A DNA stretch of 13,823 bases from CBDCWA01 sp046048295 (GCA_046048295.1 JBJOGJ010000092.1:1-13823), one strand, 5' to 3'; counted from the stretch's first letter, positions 1 through 7,334 are shown. A program made the numbers and translations. The notes: a model not told the origin generated them from the letters alone.

Positions 1-1
1 G

Positions 2-808
2 ACGGCGGAGCTCAGCGACATCGCAGCACAGGACGTGATTCTCATGGTGCCGCCGGCGCAATTCCTGCGGCGCGTAGCGGAGCAGCTGGCGCCGCACTAC
101 AGGCTGGGAACGCCGGTCGCCATCTGTGCCAAGGGTATCGAGCAGGCAACCGGCAAGCTGTTGGGCGAGGCACTCACAGAGACCATTCCGGGCGTCGAGC
201 TGGCCGTTCTATCGGGCCCGAGTTTCGCTGCCGACGTCGCGCGCGGTCTACCTGCAGCACTGACGATCGCCTGCGCGAACGAGGCGGTGGGCCAGCGGCT
301 GGCGCACGGGCTCGGCTACCGCCAATTCCGGCTTTACTGGACGGACGACGTGCTCGGCGTGCAGCTCGGCGGAGCCATCAAAAACGTGCTCGCCATCGCC
401 GCGGGAATCGTCGACGGAAAGCAGCTCGGCGCCAGCGCGCATGCAGCTCTGGTCGCACGGGGCTTTGCGGAACTCCGGCGGCTGGCGGAGGCGCTCGGTG
501 CGCAGTCGGAGACGCTGATGGGGCTGTCGGGCCTTGGCGACCTGCTTCTAACGTGTGGCAGTCCGCAGTCGCGCAACATGTCGCTCGGCCGCGCGCTCGG
601 GCAGGGGTTGTCGCTTGAGGACGTTCTCGGCGGGCGCAAGGCCGTCACGGAAGGCGTCTACACGGCGGCTGCCGTGGCAAGGCTGGCGCAGGCAAAGGGC
701 ATCGAGATGCCGATTTCGGCGGCCGTGCATGCCATAGTAGGAGGGCAGGCCACGGTCGACGAGGCGATCGAGGCGCTGCTCACGCGGCCGATGCGGGCGG
801 AGATGTGA
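2..808 (+). CDS. gpsA: Glycerol-3-phosphate dehydrogenase [NAD(P)+], 3' part (5' end outside window)
   Basis: This cytosolic enzyme reduces dihydroxyacetone phosphate to sn-glycerol 3-phosphate, the backbone precursor of phospholipids. The reading frame is open from base 2, so the gene enters from the left; 268 residues are visible of a family length near 330. The N-terminal GxGxxG nucleotide-binding loop is therefore missing from view. Visible hallmarks in order are AICAKGIE, LSGPSFAADVARG, GGAIKNVLAIAAG (this stretch carries the conserved catalytic lysine) and GLSGLGDLLLTC, followed by the all-alpha C-terminal domain. The GTG at 35 is internal to the frame and is not the start. The stop is TGA at 806-808, and an EVE-domain gene begins 19 bases later on the same strand, suggesting co-transcription. 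Nothing looks broken. Identification is firm from the motifs. Confidence 0.96.
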   Translation, partial: TAELSDIAAQDVILMVPPAQFLRRVAEQLAPHYRLGTPVAICAKGIEQATGKLLGEALTETIPGVELAVLSGPSFAADVARGLPAALTIACANEAVGQRLAHGLGYRQFRLYWTDDVLGVQLGGAIKNVLAIAAGIVDGKQLGASAHAALVARGFAELRRLAEALGAQSETLMGLSGLGDLLLTCGSPQSRNMSLGRALGQGLSLEDVLGGRKAVTEGVYTAAAVARLAQAKGIEMPISAAVHAIVGGQATVDEAIEALLTRPMRAEM

Positions 809-827
809 GAAACAAGGAAGCTGAGCG

Positions 828-1298
828 ATGCAGTACTGGCTGTTCAAGTCCGAGCCCGAGAAATTCTCCTGGGAGGACCTAAAGGCGAAGGGCGCCAAGG
901 GGGAGGAATGGGACGGCGTCAGGAACTATCTCGCGCGCAATAACATGCGGGCGATGAAGATCGGCGATCTCGGCTTCTTCTACCATTCGAATGCGGGCAA
1001 GGACATCGTCGGAATCTGCGAGGTCTGCAAGCTCGCGCACCCTGATTCGACCACCGAGGATCCACGCTGGGAGTGCGTCGACGTCAGGGCAGTGTGCGAG
1101 GTGCCGAACCCGGTCACTCTTGCCGACGTGAAGGCCAACGAGAAGCTCGCGAAAATGAGCCTCGTGACTTCCATGCGTCTTTCCGTGCAGCCCGTGACCG
1201 CCGAAGAGTGGGACATCGTCTGCCGGATGGGCGGGCTGGATCCCAAGAAGCTCGGAGTGGTCAAGAAGAGGCCGGGAAAGAGCAAGCAGCAGGCCTGA
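828..1298 (+). CDS. EVE domain protein (THYN1-like)
   Basis: This 156-residue protein is essentially a single EVE domain, a PUA-like fold related to YTH and ASCH domains. Members bind modified bases in DNA or RNA; the exact ligand of stand-alone bacterial EVE proteins is not settled. Family signatures are YWLFKSEP at residues 3-10, EWDGVRNYLARNNMRAMK at 27-44 (part of the ligand pocket), GFFYHSN at 49-55, VGICEV at 61-66 and SMRLSVQPV at 115-123. Length matches stand-alone family members. The C-terminus is lysine-rich, which would fit nucleic-acid contact (inference). The ATG at 828 follows an AAGGAAG ribosome binding site near 814. It lies just after gpsA and one base before the methyltransferase gene, so it probably belongs to the same transcript. 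Family assignment is confident; a cellular role cannot be read from the sequence. Confidence 0.93.
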   Translation: MQYWLFKSEPEKFSWEDLKAKGAKGEEWDGVRNYLARNNMRAMKIGDLGFFYHSNAGKDIVGICEVCKLAHPDSTTEDPRWECVDVRAVCEVPNPVTLADVKANEKLAKMSLVTSMRLSVQPVTAEEWDIVCRMGGLDPKKLGVVKKRPGKSKQQA

Positions 1299-1299
1299 A

Positions 1300-1983
1300 T
1301 TGCCATCCGATCCCGATGATCACCGCGCCTTCATTCTGGCGAACACGAAACTCTCGTCGCCATCGCTGCTGCCAGAGCTTCGCCTGCACCTCGCCCATTC
1401 CTCACTGCCGCTCTGGCAGAAGACGGCAGACGATCTCGGCGACATGGGGCTCGAGCCTCCATACTGGGCATTCGCGTGGGCGGGCGGGCAGGCGCTCGCG
1501 CGATATGTTCTCGACCATCCCCACATTGTCGCCGGCAAGACCGTGCTCGACATCGGGTCAGGCTCGGGCCTGGGCGCGATCTCGGCCATGCGCGCAGGTG
1601 CCGGCAAGGCCGTCGCTGCCGATATCGACTGCCTTGCCGTCGCTGCAATCGCCCTCAACTGCGAGGTGAACGGCGTCGTGCTCGAAGTCGTCTGCCTGGA
1701 CATTCTCGCATCGCAGCCACCGCCGGCCGACGTTTTCCTCGTCGGCGATCTGTTCTACGAGCAGCAGCTCGCGGACAAGGCGCTGGCTTTCATCCTGGCG
1801 GCGGCTGCCGCAGGCGCCGACGTCCTGGTTGGCGACCCGAGCCGCAGCTACTTTCCGCGGGCGCACTTCGAGGCACTCGAAGAATACGATGTTCCGGTGC
1901 CGCGCGACCTCGAGGATGCCGACGTGAAGCGCACGGCGGTCTGGCGGCTCAAGAGCGGCGCGCACGCTGTCACAGGCGCTTGA
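1300..1983 (+). CDS. METTL20-type class I methyltransferase, probable ETFB lysine methyltransferase
   Basis: The 227-residue protein has a seven-beta-strand SAM-dependent methyltransferase core. Motif I is VLDIGSGSGLGAISA near residues 82-96, the acidic end of strand 2 is AADID (106-110), and the post-II motif is GDLFYE (149-154), followed by GDPSRSYFP (178-186). The D-x-F-Y-E/D signature and the N-terminal ANTKL...PELRLHLA...LWQKT...PPYWAFAWAGGQALARY region fit the METTL20/ETFBKMT group. Those enzymes trimethylate lysines in the beta subunit of electron transfer flavoprotein, lowering its interaction with acyl-CoA dehydrogenases. Such proteins are often annotated only as SAM-dependent methyltransferase or L11 methyltransferase-like. 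The start is TTG at 1300, one base after the EVE stop; no ATG or GTG nearby is in frame, and the next in-frame ATG would remove conserved sequence. The tight spacing suggests translational coupling. ETFB as substrate is inferred from family resemblance only. Confidence 0.85.
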   Translation: MPSDPDDHRAFILANTKLSSPSLLPELRLHLAHSSLPLWQKTADDLGDMGLEPPYWAFAWAGGQALARYVLDHPHIVAGKTVLDIGSGSGLGAISAMRAGAGKAVAADIDCLAVAAIALNCEVNGVVLEVVCLDILASQPPPADVFLVGDLFYEQQLADKALAFILAAAAAGADVLVGDPSRSYFPRAHFEALEEYDVPVPRDLEDADVKRTAVWRLKSGAHAVTGA

Positions 1984-2058
1984 GAATTCTGCGCTAGCTC
2001 TCGGCGGCGCCAGGGCGTAATTGGCCGCGAGCAGAACCGCCAGAGAATTGAGGCCGAC

Positions 2059-2427
2059 ATGTTTCAGCTAAGCGCAGTTTCCGTCCCCGTTTCCGACCAA
2101 TCGGCGGCACGGACGTTCTACGAGCAGGTACTTGGCTTCACGGTGCGCAGCGAGGGCGATCACGGTACCGAGTTCGCATGGATACTGATGACGCCGCCGG
2201 CAGGTGCCGCTGCCATCACCCTTGTGAAGCCGAACTCGCGCCAGCAAGCCGGTCAGGCGCAAGGGCTGATGCTGCAGACACTCGACCTCGATCGCGTCTA
2301 CGAGAAGCTTGCCGGCAACGGCCTCGCATTGAGCACGGTGCATCAGGCGAATTGGGGCCGATTCGCAACCTTCACGGACCCGGACGGCAACGGCTGGGTC
2401 ATCGCCGAGCCAAGCATCGGACTCTGA
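2059..2427 (+). CDS. VOC family (glyoxalase/bleomycin-resistance fold) protein
   Basis: This 122-residue protein has two beta-alpha-beta-beta-beta modules of the vicinal oxygen chelate fold. Visible features are the opening VSVPVSDQSAARTFYEQVLGF (near residues 7-27), a central hydrophobic strand AAITLVKP, and the closing FATFTDPDGNGWVIAEP near 102-118, whose glutamate is the usual last metal ligand. At the place of the usual first-strand histidine ligand (H in the common THVxxPVSD pattern) there is alanine, as in many small VOC proteins of the PVSDQ type, so a classical glyoxalase activity is unlikely. Substrate and reaction cannot be predicted. The ATG at 2059 follows a TTGAGG element near 2048-2053. 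It lies 75 bases after the methyltransferase gene, on the same strand. Confidence 0.9.
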   Translation: MFQLSAVSVPVSDQSAARTFYEQVLGFTVRSEGDHGTEFAWILMTPPAGAAAITLVKPNSRQQAGQAQGLMLQTLDLDRVYEKLAGNGLALSTVHQANWGRFATFTDPDGNGWVIAEPSIGL

Positions 2428-2470
2428 ACCCATTCCGGTTGTGATATGCTTTGCCTGTCACAGATTCGGC

Positions 2471-2476
2471 GGGAGG
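2471..2476 (+). promoter_or_regulatory. Ribosome binding site deciding the DUF1761 start
   Basis: GGGAGG sits seven bases before the GTG at 2484. It favours that GTG over the upstream in-frame TTG at 2451, which has no comparable site and would add eleven residues of unconserved, glycine-rich sequence. Confidence 0.65.
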
Positions 2477-2483
2477 CCAGACG

Positions 2484-2897
2484 GTGCAGTTTGCAGGGGT
2501 GAACTACCTGGCAGTACTCGAGGCGACGCTGGCCAGTTTCGTTTTCGGAGCCGTGTGGTACGGCGCGCTCGGCAAGTACTGGATGGCCGCGGCGGGCATC
2601 TCGGGAGAGGATATCCAGGGACGCAGCGCCCTGGTTCCAATGGCCATAACGCTCGTGGCGCAACTGCTCATGGCATACGTTCTTGCCGGCGCGATCGGGC
2701 ATCTCGGTCCTGGCAACGTGACGCTCAGAAACGGAGTGATCTCGGGGCTATTCATTTGGGCCGGTTTCGTTGCGACCTCGCTTACGGTCAACTACACGTT
2801 CCAGATGCGAAGCAGGAGGTTGCTCGCAATCGACCTCGGTCACTGGCTCGGTGTCCTCGTCCTGCAGGGAGCGATAATCGGCGCGGCCGGCACATGA
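2484..2897 (+). CDS. DUF1761 family membrane protein
   Basis: This 137-residue, very hydrophobic protein matches the DUF1761 pattern. It opens with NYLAVLEATLASFVFGAVWYGALGKYWM (near residues 7-34, including the conserved W-Y-G/S and later K-x-W-M) and has four predicted membrane helices at about 7-29, 49-71, 83-105 and 112-134. A soluble loop with GISGEDI follows helix 1, and NYTFQMRSRRLLAIDLGHW connects helices 3 and 4, as in other family members. The function of DUF1761 is unknown and nothing here reveals it. I chose GTG at 2484 because of the GGGAGG site upstream and because family members begin close to the NYLAV motif; TTG at 2451 is the alternative. It ends 111 bases before acs on the same strand, but acs appears to have its own promoter. 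Confidence 0.85.
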   Translation: MQFAGVNYLAVLEATLASFVFGAVWYGALGKYWMAAAGISGEDIQGRSALVPMAITLVAQLLMAYVLAGAIGHLGPGNVTLRNGVISGLFIWAGFVATSLTVNYTFQMRSRRLLAIDLGHWLGVLVLQGAIIGAAGT

Positions 2898-2905
2898 GTG
2901 CAGTG

Positions 2906-2918
2906 GATCGTCGCGATC
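2906..2918 (+). repeat. 13-base perfect inverted repeat upstream of acs promoter
   Basis: GATCG, the three-base centre TCG, then CGATC form perfect five-base arms just after the DUF1761 stop. The element is about 17 bases upstream of the candidate -35 of acs. It could be an operator or chance in GC-rich DNA. Confidence 0.3.
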
Positions 2919-2934
2919 GGCCTGCATGAGCCGG

Positions 2935-2963
2935 TTGCCCGCGCCGAGGCCCGGCTCCATAAT
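2935..2963 (+). promoter_or_regulatory. Candidate sigma-70 promoter of acs
   Basis: TTGCCC at 2935-2940 and CATAAT at 2958-2963 are separated by 17 bases, a good housekeeping promoter match. Transcription would start near 2970, giving a leader of about 40 bases that includes the strong ribosome binding site. This supports independent transcription of acs. It is read by eye only. Confidence 0.5.
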
Positions 2964-2992
2964 GCTCCGCAACAACAGCTCATTCAGCTTCC

Positions 2993-3000
2993 AAGGAGGA
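2993..3000 (+). promoter_or_regulatory. Strong ribosome binding site of acs
   Basis: AAGGAGGA lies eight bases before the ATG at 3009. It fixes the acs start there, although the frame is open upstream to 2898. Confidence 0.85.
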
Positions 3001-3008
3001 ATTCCGCG

Positions 3009-4952
3009 ATGTCCGAGCAGCTCTACGATGTTCCCGCCGGATGGACGGAGCGCGCCTGGATCGACGAAGCCCGGTATCAGGAACTCTACCAGCGCTCGAT
3101 CGACGATCCGGAGGGCTTCTGGAGTGAAATGGGCAAGCGCGTCACGTGGTTGAAGCCCTATTCCAAGGTCAAGAACACGAGCTACGGCAAGGATGCGGTG
3201 TCGATCAAGTGGTACGAGGACGGCACCTTGAACGTCACCGCCAACTGCATCGACCGGCATCTGGCAACAAGGGGCGACCAGGTGGCGATCATCTGGGAAG
3301 GCGACGACCCAACACACGACGATAAGATCACCTATCGACAGCTCTACGAGCGCGTGTGCAAGTTCGCCAACGTCCTGAAGGCCAACGGCGTCAAGAAAGG
3401 CGACCGCGTCACGATCTACATGCCGATGATCCCGGAGGCAGCCTACGCCATGCTCGCCTGTGCCAGGATCGGCGCGGTGCACTCGGTCGTATTCGGCGGT
3501 TTCTCGCCGGATAGCCTCGCAGGCCGGATCACGGACTGCGAATCCAAGTTCATCATAACGGCTGACGAGGGCGTGCGCGGCGGCAAGACCGTCCCACTCA
3601 AGAAGAATACCGACGAGGCGCTGGCCAAGACGGGGGGCGGAGAGAAGGTGCTGGTGGTGCGCCGCACAGGCGGCGACATCCCCTGGAACCCGTCTCGGGA
3701 CATCTGGCTGCACGAGGAACTCGTCAAGGTAACGCCCGACTGCCCGCCCGAGGAGATGAGCGCGGAGGATCCGCTGTTCATCCTCTACACGTCCGGCTCG
3801 ACCGGCAAGCCCAAGGGCGTACTGCACACGTCCGGCGGCTATCTCGTCTACGCTTCGATGACGCACCAGTACGTCTTCGACTACCATGACGGCGACATCT
3901 ACTGGTGCACGGCGGACGTCGGCTGGGTCACGGGGCACAGCTACATCGTCTACGGTCCGCTTGCAAACGGCGCCACGACCTTGATGTTCGAGGGCGTGCC
4001 GAATTATCCGACGCCGTCCCGCTTCTGGCACGTGATCGACAAATGGGATGTCAACATATTCTACACCGCTCCGACGGCGATCCGCGCCCTGATGGGCGCC
4101 GGCGACGACTTCGTGAAGCGTACGGACCGCTCGTCCCTTAGGCTGCTCGGCTCGGTCGGCGAACCGATTAATCCGGAAGCCTGGATCTGGTACCATCGCG
4201 TGGTCGGTGACGACCGCTGCCCGATCGTCGATACGTGGTGGCAGACGGAGACGGGCGGCATCCTGATCACCCCGCTGCCCGGTGCCACGCAACTCAAACC
4301 CGGATCGGCCACCAGACCGTTCTTCGGCATCAAGCCGGCCTTGGTCGACGACCAGGGCAACTTCCTGGAGGGCGCGGCAAGCGGCAACCTCGTGCTGCTC
4401 GACAGCTGGCCGGGCCAGATGCGCACGGTCTACGGCGACCATGAGCGGTTCATCCAGACATACTTCTCCACCTATCCGGGGACCTACTTCACCGGCGACG
4501 GCTGCAGGCGGGACGAGGACGGATACTATTGGATCACCGGCCGCGTCGACGACGTGCTCAATGTTTCCGGCCATCGTCTCGGTACGGCCGAGGTCGAGAG
4601 CGCGCTCGTCGCGCATCCCAAAGTTGCCGAGGCAGCGGTGGTCGGCTATCCGCACGACATCAAGGGGCAGGGCATCTACTGCTACGTAACGCTGCTTTCC
4701 GGCGAAGAACCCAGCGATGAAATCAAGAAGGAGCTCGTCGCACAGGTTCGCAAGGAGATCGGCCCGACGGCGACGCCGGACCTCATCCAGTTCGCGCCTG
4801 GGCTTCCGAAAACGCGCTCCGGCAAGATCATGCGCCGGATACTCAGGAAGATTGCCGAGGACGATTTCTCAAATCTCGGCGACACCTCGACGCTCGCCGA
4901 ACCGGCGGTGGTGGACGATCTCATCACCAACCGCCAGAACAAGCACGGCTAG
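3009..4952 (+). CDS. acs: Acetyl-coenzyme A synthetase
   Basis: This cytosolic AMP-forming ligase converts acetate, ATP and CoA to acetyl-CoA through acetyl-adenylate, feeding acetate into central metabolism. The 647 residues match the family length of about 650. Core motifs are YTSGSTGKPKG (260-270, ATP loop), WWQTETGG (410-417; W411 matches the tryptophan that restricts the pocket to acetate), YFTGDG (493-498), GRVDDVLNVSGHRLGTAEVE (511-530, hinge and CoA-binding face) and PKTRSGKIMRRILRK (600-614). K606 in SGK is the catalytic lysine and the usual site of reversible acetylation; no acetyltransferase or deacetylase gene is nearby. The ATG at 3009 is chosen because of the strong upstream ribosome site and because MSEQLYDVPAGW is a plausible N-terminus. 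A hairpin terminator follows at 4975. Identification is secure; propionyl-CoA synthetase is less likely given the closeness to canonical Acs. Confidence 0.97.
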   Translation: MSEQLYDVPAGWTERAWIDEARYQELYQRSIDDPEGFWSEMGKRVTWLKPYSKVKNTSYGKDAVSIKWYEDGTLNVTANCIDRHLATRGDQVAIIWEGDDPTHDDKITYRQLYERVCKFANVLKANGVKKGDRVTIYMPMIPEAAYAMLACARIGAVHSVVFGGFSPDSLAGRITDCESKFIITADEGVRGGKTVPLKKNTDEALAKTGGGEKVLVVRRTGGDIPWNPSRDIWLHEELVKVTPDCPPEEMSAEDPLFILYTSGSTGKPKGVLHTSGGYLVYASMTHQYVFDYHDGDIYWCTADVGWVTGHSYIVYGPLANGATTLMFEGVPNYPTPSRFWHVIDKWDVNIFYTAPTAIRALMGAGDDFVKRTDRSSLRLLGSVGEPINPEAWIWYHRVVGDDRCPIVDTWWQTETGGILITPLPGATQLKPGSATRPFFGIKPALVDDQGNFLEGAASGNLVLLDSWPGQMRTVYGDHERFIQTYFSTYPGTYFTGDGCRRDEDGYYWITGRVDDVLNVSGHRLGTAEVESALVAHPKVAEAAVVGYPHDIKGQGIYCYVTLLSGEEPSDEIKKELVAQVRKEIGPTATPDLIQFAPGLPKTRSGKIMRRILRKIAEDDFSNLGDTSTLAEPAVVDDLITNRQNKHG

Positions 4953-4974
4953 CACTGAGGCATCCATCGGCGGC

Positions 4975-5008
4975 GGGGCGGGAGCGCGTGTCCCGCCCCT
5001 CGTTATTT
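4975..5008 (+). terminator. Terminator of acs, shared with the convergent TadG-like gene
   Basis: Perfect nine-base arms GGGGCGGGA (4975-4983) and TCCCGCCCC (4991-4999) enclose a seven-base loop, followed by TCGTTATTT. The structure begins 23 bases after the acs stop. The stop codon of the convergent minus-strand gene lies within the T-rich tail, so the same hairpin may also slow transcription from the right. Confidence 0.75.
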
Positions 5009-6400
5009 GGAGATGTGAAGCTCCGCAAGGTTCCCTGCAATATCCTTGAACGCCGCCGATAGTTGGCTGCTGTCCGCTGCGTCGTAGAAACCTGCGGATG
5101 CGCATCCCCGCAGGATGTCCTTGATGTCGGTGTCGGTGACTTCGAACGCGATCGCGAAGATCTCGATACCGGCGGCCTTGATGTTGGTGCAAAGCTCCGT
5201 CGTGATCTTGTTCGCATTGGCAACGTCACTTCCCCAATGGTCGTTCACGTTCGTACTCAAGTTCCGCGTCGAGCGCGTGTTCGCACCGTCCGTCATCAGG
5301 ACCAGATACTTGCGCACCTTCGATGATGATGATGCGTCCGCCCCCTCGGAAAAAGGCTCTGCCTTCGAAAGCGCCCGCCAGCCCCACGCGAGACCGGATG
5401 GGACATAGGTGTCGCCCACCGCCGTCATCGAATCGATACTGGCCCTGATCGAGTCCTGATCGGAGCTGAGAGGCGCAATTTCAGACGGACAACTGTCATT
5501 CATCACACCTGGAATTCGCCTGCTGTAGTCGGCATACTGGGTGTTGAGCGGATAGTCCCGCGAACCGGCACAACCTCGCCATGTGTAGGAATAGTTGTTG
5601 TCGCCACACTGTTCTTCCGGCGGTCCGTACTCGTAATCGCAGACTTCCGCTTCGTACGTGTATGGCACGCCGTCGTTGTATCCTGTGCGCGTTTCCATGC
5701 GGCAGTTCGACCTGCCGATTATCGGCGTGACCGTGCTGCACTGGTACTTCGTCTCCGTATAGTCGAGCGGCACGTTCATCCATGGTGCGTTGCGGTTGCC
5801 CAGGCCGACGTTGACGTATTGCGCAAACGGAACGAGCGCGAACTTGACACGGTTCTCCGCCTCCGAGTTGGAGTAGACGATATCGACGAGGTTCTTGGCG
5901 GAAGCCTTGAGGTCCGACAGCTTGGCACCCGCCATCGAAGCGGTCGTGTCGAGAACCAGGGCAATTTCGGCATTCCCCAAGCCAAAGCTCGCCTGTGCGC
6001 TCGTATAGATTTCCACATTCTGGAAGCCGGCGAGGTGCATGAAGGTCGTCGGCACCTTGGCAATCGCCTCGGCATTGACGAAGTCGCTCCCGACGTTCGT
6101 CACCTTGACCGTGACGATGTCTGCGAAATGGCGCGTCGGCTGATCCGCTGCAAAGAACTTCCGGACTGCCTCGTCCATCGCCGCTGCATCGCCGCCGACC
6201 GTCATCAATCTCTTGGCTGCGGCGAGGACCGCTGCGTCGAGTGCATTCTGCAGCTGGACACGCGTGTTGTATGCACGCCCAAGATCGATCGCCAGGCCGA
6301 CCGCCGTCGCCAGCATGAACAGGCTCAATGCGAATATGATCGCTATCGAGCCCTGCCTGTCGTCTGGGAATGCGGAGAGCGCTCTCGCACCAGCTTTCAT
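5003..6400 (-). CDS. TadG-like membrane-anchored von Willebrand factor A protein (Cys-rich variant)
   Basis: The 465-residue protein has a short basic N-terminus, one membrane helix (about residues 17-38, GSIAIIFALSLFML followed by GLAIDLGR) and a TadE/TadG-like region with the ALDAAVLAAAK motif (54-63). An exported vWA domain follows. MIDAS metal-site candidates are D151, T153 and S155 (DTTAS), T331, and D371 in LMTDG. An insert between about 210 and 304 is rich in tyrosine and holds six cysteines (221, 233, 254, 265, 277, 304); two more are at 404 and 433, so disulfides are likely if exported. The C-terminus resembles that of the second vWA protein in this window. TadG proteins belong to Flp/Tad pilus systems, but no other tad gene is present, so this may be an orphan envelope adhesin or scaffold. 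The ATG at 6400 follows AAGGGA (6409-6414, minus strand); TTG at 6403 is the alternative. Confidence 0.88.
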   Translation of the reverse strand: MKAGARALSAFPDDRQGSIAIIFALSLFMLATAVGLAIDLGRAYNTRVQLQNALDAAVLAAAKRLMTVGGDAAAMDEAVRKFFAADQPTRHFADIVTVKVTNVGSDFVNAEAIAKVPTTFMHLAGFQNVEIYTSAQASFGLGNAEIALVLDTTASMAGAKLSDLKASAKNLVDIVYSNSEAENRVKFALVPFAQYVNVGLGNRNAPWMNVPLDYTETKYQCSTVTPIIGRSNCRMETRTGYNDGVPYTYEAEVCDYEYGPPEEQCGDNNYSYTWRGCAGSRDYPLNTQYADYSRRIPGVMNDSCPSEIAPLSSDQDSIRASIDSMTAVGDTYVPSGLAWGWRALSKAEPFSEGADASSSSKVRKYLVLMTDGANTRSTRNLSTNVNDHWGSDVANANKITTELCTNIKAAGIEIFAIAFEVTDTDIKDILRGCASAGFYDAADSSQLSAAFKDIAGNLAELHISK

Positions 6401-6479
6401 CAATCAAGTCCCTTGGCGGTGGAAATCCCGGTGAATGCCGTTCGTTCTGGACGCCATGAGTAAAACCAGCGTTAAATGA

Positions 6480-6490
6480 AATGATTCATT
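6480..6490 (-). promoter_or_regulatory. 11-base palindrome upstream of the Cys-rich TadG-like gene
   Basis: AATGATTCATT is a perfect palindrome around one central base, in an A/T-rich island about 80 bases before the start at 6400. On the minus strand it lies between a weak TTCGAC -35-like and TAACGC -10-like pair, so it might be an operator. The 161-base gap 6401-6561 shows nothing else I can name. Confidence 0.3.
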
Positions 6491-6561
6491 GGTCGAATTA
6501 TCACTGTGCGCACATATCTTCCGAGCAGAACGTGAAAGCGTGTTCCATTCCTGGGCAACTT

Positions 6562-7284
6562 CTAGCGACAGGTCCAGAAGCTGCCGCGATCGAAGTGGAA
6601 ATGGTCGCGGTGGGAAGGATTGAATTCGGGGCCGAGCACAACACGGAAATAGGAACACGCGCGGGCATGAACCGTCTTCAGGAACTGCGCCTCCTTGTCG
6701 TCGCCCTTCCAGTCGCGAAGGACGGAAATGCGGCGGCCGTTGGAGAGCGTGAAGCCCGCGATGTCGATGGCATTGGCGAATGCGTGCTGGCTGCGCAGGT
6801 CCCTCCAGATCGGATTGCCAACAATGTTGCGGCAGGAGTAGGTCCCCATCGTCTGCACCGACCTGACCGATGCGCCCAGGATCCGGCGTGCGGCCGGCTG
6901 GACTTCGTGCTCCACCCAAGCCGCGAGTGCGGCCGCCATCTGGCACGTGAGCGGCCGCGCCTGTAGGCTCGCTCCGCCAGCCGCCGATACGGAAACGGCG
7001 TTCACCCAGCCGCACCGGTTGTCGTAGGGCTGGTCGGGAACCCTGGTGTGCACGATGTGCGGCTTCTTCAGCACCCTGGCGCACAGCTCGGGCGAGCGGC
7101 GCAGCTCCGCAAGCTGCCAGTCGAGCAGCAAGCCGCCCGTCCAGCCGCGCGGATTGGCGAGGTCGAGTGCCGGCAGCGGACTCCACATTGGCGGTACGAG
7201 GCTCTGGCGGTAAGCGACCGCGATGCCGGCAAGGAGCAGGACTGCGAGCATGATCTTGCCTATCGGCAGGCGACGCTTCTGCAT
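6562..7284 (-). CDS. Extensin-like C-terminal domain protein (M15-type metallopeptidase fold)
   Basis: The 240-residue protein has a basic N-terminus and one hydrophobic helix (about residues 8-24, IGKIMLAVLLLAGIAVA), acting as a signal anchor that places the rest in the periplasm. The remainder matches the extensin-like C-terminal family (Pfam PF06904), which resembles zinc D-Ala-D-Ala peptidases of the M15/VanY group. Candidate metal ligands are H167 and D174 in SQHAFANAID and H228 in HRDHFHFD (225-232). The cysteines at 68, 91, 114, 151, 210 and 239 could form disulfides in the periplasm. A peptidoglycan-related role is inferred; no substrate has been firmly established for this family to my knowledge. 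It sits between two TadG-like genes, with its own candidate promoter at 7335-7363. The ATG at 7284 lacks a strong ribosome site. Confidence 0.9.
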   Translation of the reverse strand: MQKRRLPIGKIMLAVLLLAGIAVAYRQSLVPPMWSPLPALDLANPRGWTGGLLLDWQLAELRRSPELCARVLKKPHIVHTRVPDQPYDNRCGWVNAVSVSAAGGASLQARPLTCQMAAALAAWVEHEVQPAARRILGASVRSVQTMGTYSCRNIVGNPIWRDLRSQHAFANAIDIAGFTLSNGRRISVLRDWKGDDKEAQFLKTVHARACSYFRVVLGPEFNPSHRDHFHFDRGSFWTCR

Positions 7285-7334
7285 GGGCCAAATCCGTTCT
7301 GTTGCGGCAGCGGTGGCGACTTGAACCTCGGGAA

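Noticed and set aside
151..156. DxTxS rather than DxSxS in the MIDAS of both vWA proteins (protein position, not DNA position; residues 151-155 and 154-158)
   Set aside because: Threonine at the middle position is common among Tad-associated vWA proteins, so it is not evidence of lost metal binding.
2615..2634. CCAGGG/CCCTGG inverted repeat with an eight-base loop
   Set aside because: It lies inside the DUF1761 coding sequence, with no T-run or promoter context; probably chance.
2748..4655. A 635-codon open frame on the minus strand opposite acs
   Set aside because: It is the antisense shadow of a long GC-rich gene with strong codon bias. It has no recognisable motif or ribosome site, and its composition (rich in Arg, Val, Asp, His) is typical of such shadows.
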